Assembly (NCBI GenBank): GCA_020851395.1
Contig: JADZCW010000026.1
Span: 1 to 6,266 of the forward strand
Source of the DNA: Phycisphaeraceae bacterium
Lineage (GTDB): Bacteria; Planctomycetota; Phycisphaerae; Phycisphaerales; Phycisphaeraceae
Length of the DNA: 6,266 nt
Reading direction: 5' to 3'
Within the stretch, counting starts at the first letter, position 1. Each line of letters opens with the position of its first letter. Under the pieces are notes generated by a model. The model made no database searches. It had not been told where the DNA came from and worked only from the letters and a program-made list of their open reading frames with translations. Position numbers and translations under genes: made by a program. Of this stretch, positions 4,695 to 6,266 are shown one piece after another.

Positions 4695-6098
4695 TCAGGG
4701 ACTTTCGGGGTAGTCGATCCCCAGGGCACGGAGCATGGCCTGGGCCTTGTCGAGGGTTTCTTGATATTCCTCGGCGGCCGTGGAATCGGCCACCACGCCT
4801 CCGCCGACACTCAGGTCCACCTCGCCGTGCATTTCGTCTGTCCAGCGCAGGAGCATGGTGCGGATGGTCACGCTCAGGTGCAGTTCGTCGGCGCGGATCG
4901 CCCCGATCGCGCCGCAATAAGGACCTCGCCGCACAGGCTCGAGCTCCTCGATGATCTGCATCGCCCGCACCTTGGGCGCCCCCGTCACCGAGCCCGGGGG
5001 GAAGCAGGCGCGGATGAGATCGATTGTGTCCTTGCCGGGGGCCAGCTCGCCGCAGACCGTCGAGACGGCCTGGTGGACCGTCGGGTGCGATTCGACGGCA
5101 CGCGGATCGGCCACGCGAACCGATCCATAAGCACACACGCGCCCGAGGTCGTTGCGGACCAGGTCGGTGATCATGTGCAGTTCGGCCATGTCCTTGGCGC
5201 TGTGCAGCAGCTCGGAGGGATCGACGTCGGCCGGGCGCGTGCCCTTGATGGGCCGGCTGGTCACCTGCCGGTCGGGCGTCAGCCGAAGGAACAGCTCCGG
5301 CGAGGTGGACGCGATGGCCCGCGGCCGCTCGTGACCGGTGGATGGCAGCTCGAGATAGGCCCCGTACCAGGCCGGCGAACCCTCAGCCAGGCGTCGGTAG
5401 AGCGTCCGCCCCGCCCCCGGAAATGGTCCTTGAAATGGGGCGGTCAGACGCTGGGCGAGGTTGATCTGGAAGACGTCGCCGGCCCCGATGTAGTCCAGGC
5501 AGCGGTCGACGGCTTGTTCGTAGTGGTGGCGCGGGCCGAAGACGCTGCGGGGTTTCCGGGCTGAGATGGCCTGGTCGGTCGCTGCTGAGGGGGCTTCCGA
5601 TAAGGATTTGAGCAGTGAGGCGGGCGGGAGGTCGCCGATCGCCCGCCAGGTGTGCGTCCGGCCGTCCATCTCGTGCACGAGCAGGCCCGGGCACCAGGCC
5701 AGCTCGATCGCGGGCCAGTGGCGGTCGTCCGCGGCGGTGGTGGGCAGGTCCTCGACCCAGCGGCCGAGGTCGTAAGAGAGATAGCCGATCCACAGCCCCT
5801 GCGGGCAGGCTGACTGAGCCGCGGCGAGCAGGTGCTTGAGGTCATTAAAAGGATTGTGCGTGAAGCGGGGCTGCTCAAAAGACGGAGCGGGTCCCAGCCA
5901 CAGGCTCCGGGCGTGTCCCTGCGGATGAGTCGCGCCGAAGCGGTACCACCCGGCCGGTTCAGCCAGGATCGAGCGGCGCGACCAGCGGGCGTCGAACCGA
6001 CCCGAGTGCAACATCACCACGGGCCGCGAGGCGGGCCAGCGTGCCAGGGCCTGTGGCGGGGTGATCGTCCAGTCGAGCGTCTGTGACTGTCCCGACAT
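4695..6098 (-). CDS. pabB: Aminodeoxychorismate synthase component I (PabB)
   Basis: Chorismate-utilising enzyme of 467 residues. With a PabA glutaminase it converts chorismate and ammonia to 4-amino-4-deoxychorismate, the first step to p-aminobenzoate and folate, in the cytoplasm. The N-terminal domain (about 1-165) contains GLWIGYLSYDLGRW (101-114). The catalytic domain runs from about 190 to 460, with GAGDVFQINLAQR (205-217), SPELFLR (266-272), PIKGTRP (283-289), MITDLVRNDLGRV (309-321), FPPGSVTGAPKVRAM (366-380) and GGGVVADST (432-440). Lys285 in PIKGT is characteristic of PabB; anthranilate synthase TrpE has Ala there (PIAGT), so this is the main reason for choosing PabB. Length matches stand-alone PabB and there is no PabA or PabC fusion; neither partner is in the window. 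ATG at 6098 is the first start after an in-frame stop at 6108-6110. No Shine-Dalgarno precedes it, and a TATGAT box eight bases upstream suggests a leaderless message. Confidence 0.95.
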   Translation of the reverse strand: MSGQSQTLDWTITPPQALARWPASRPVVMLHSGRFDARWSRRSILAEPAGWYRFGATHPQGHARSLWLGPAPSFEQPRFTHNPFNDLKHLLAAAQSACPQGLWIGYLSYDLGRWVEDLPTTAADDRHWPAIELAWCPGLLVHEMDGRTHTWRAIGDLPPASLLKSLSEAPSAATDQAISARKPRSVFGPRHHYEQAVDRCLDYIGAGDVFQINLAQRLTAPFQGPFPGAGRTLYRRLAEGSPAWYGAYLELPSTGHERPRAIASTSPELFLRLTPDRQVTSRPIKGTRPADVDPSELLHSAKDMAELHMITDLVRNDLGRVCAYGSVRVADPRAVESHPTVHQAVSTVCGELAPGKDTIDLIRACFPPGSVTGAPKVRAMQIIEELEPVRRGPYCGAIGAIRADELHLSVTIRTMLLRWTDEMHGEVDLSVGGGVVADSTAAEEYQETLDKAQAMLRALGIDYPESP

Positions 6099-6106
6099 CG
6101 GCCGGC

Positions 6107-6135
6107 ATCATATCGGGTGGGGGCGGAACATTCCA
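6107..6135 (-). promoter_or_regulatory. Candidate promoter giving a leaderless pabB mRNA
   Basis: On the minus strand, TATGAT (6112-6107) matches the -10 consensus at five of six positions. TGGAAT (6135-6130), a weak -35 with three of six matches, lies 17 bases upstream of it. Only eight bases, GCCGGCCG, separate the -10 box from the pabB ATG at 6098, so transcription would begin within a few bases of the start codon. The lack of any Shine-Dalgarno agrees with this. A small palindrome, GGAACATTCC (6125-6134), overlaps the -35 region and could be an operator, but may be chance. Confidence 0.5.
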
Positions 6136-6179
6136 TCGCCGCCCGGGCTTGGGGATGGGCGTGAATCGGCCGATAAATA

Positions 6180-6266
6180 CTACGGGGGTGTCGGGAGATC
6201 GTGCGCGAGGACCTCAATGTCGACAGGAGCCAGCGCCTCAGCCCGTCCGACGATCCCGCGGATTGA
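6180..6266 (-). CDS. Possible C-terminal end of an unidentified minus-strand gene
   Basis: Reading the minus strand from the right edge gives 28 open codons ending at a TAG (6182-6180). The peptide ends GRAEALAPVDIEVLAHDLP plus TPP. Its composition (Ala, Val, Leu, Asp, Glu) is protein-like and third positions are mostly G or C, as in neighbouring genes. If real, the gene lies in the same direction as pabB with an 81-base gap that holds the pabB promoter candidate. No family is recognisable from so short a tail. The opposite strand is also open here in one frame and ends in TGA at the last base (6264-6266), so the strand assignment is uncertain. Confidence 0.4.
   Translation of the reverse strand, partial: SIRGIVGRAEALAPVDIEVLAHDLPTPP

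Noticed and set aside
4687..4699. CCTGA-TTT-TCAGG mini-hairpin at the convergent ends of the hydrolase gene and pabB, as a bidirectional terminator
   Set aside because: The stem is only 5 bp with a three-base loop, no T-run follows on either strand, and it overlaps the pabB stop codon.
4681..5136. Alternative frames inside pabB on both strands
   Set aside because: They are Arg/Pro-rich shadow translations, while the pabB frame holds continuous chorismate-enzyme motifs throughout.

Overview
The window comes from a GC-rich bacterial chromosome, roughly two-thirds G+C by eye with strongly GC-biased third codon positions. Genes are tightly packed on both strands. The exopolysaccharide gene set is of the type associated with exosortase (XrtA/PEP-CTERM) loci. 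Such loci occur in proteobacteria, planctomycetes, verrucomicrobia and related groups. A planctomycete such as Phycisphaerae would fit, with proteobacteria as the alternative, but nothing here fixes the taxon.

Left half, minus strand (about 3616 down to 1): a four-gene capsule/exopolysaccharide operon. In transcription order it encodes a short monotopic phosphoglycosyl transferase that starts the repeat unit on undecaprenyl phosphate, an outer-membrane polysaccharide export lipoprotein of the Wza type, a Wzz/GumC-like chain-length determinant with a long coiled-coil periplasmic region, and an ExeA-like AAA ATPase cut by the left window edge. Gaps are 28, 49-nt-scale and 5 bases, so co-transcription and partial translational coupling are likely. 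The ATPase sits where many loci carry a tyrosine kinase, and this arrangement resembles XrtA-associated polysaccharide loci. No exosortase or PEP-CTERM protein is inside the window.

Middle (about 3617-3923): a non-coding divergent region holding an 8-bp inverted repeat in the presumed operon leader, a strong GC hairpin, and a good sigma-70-type promoter in front of a tRNA-Arg gene (anticodon UCG).

Right half: directly after the tRNA is a plus-strand cyclase-family metal hydrolase similar to kynurenine formamidase (KynB), possibly on the same transcript. It meets tail-to-tail with a minus-strand pabB, aminodeoxychorismate synthase component I, recognised by its PIKGT active-site lysine. pabB lacks a Shine-Dalgarno sequence but has a TATGAT box eight bases before its ATG, which suggests a leaderless mRNA. 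The last 87 bases may hold the C-terminal end of another minus-strand gene.

Most of the window is recognisable housekeeping or envelope biosynthesis. I see no mobile element, CRISPR array or clearly undescribed system. The best second-look items are the putative leaderless pabB promoter, the tRNA-hydrolase transcript, the inverted repeat in the polysaccharide operon leader, and the ATPase in the kinase position.
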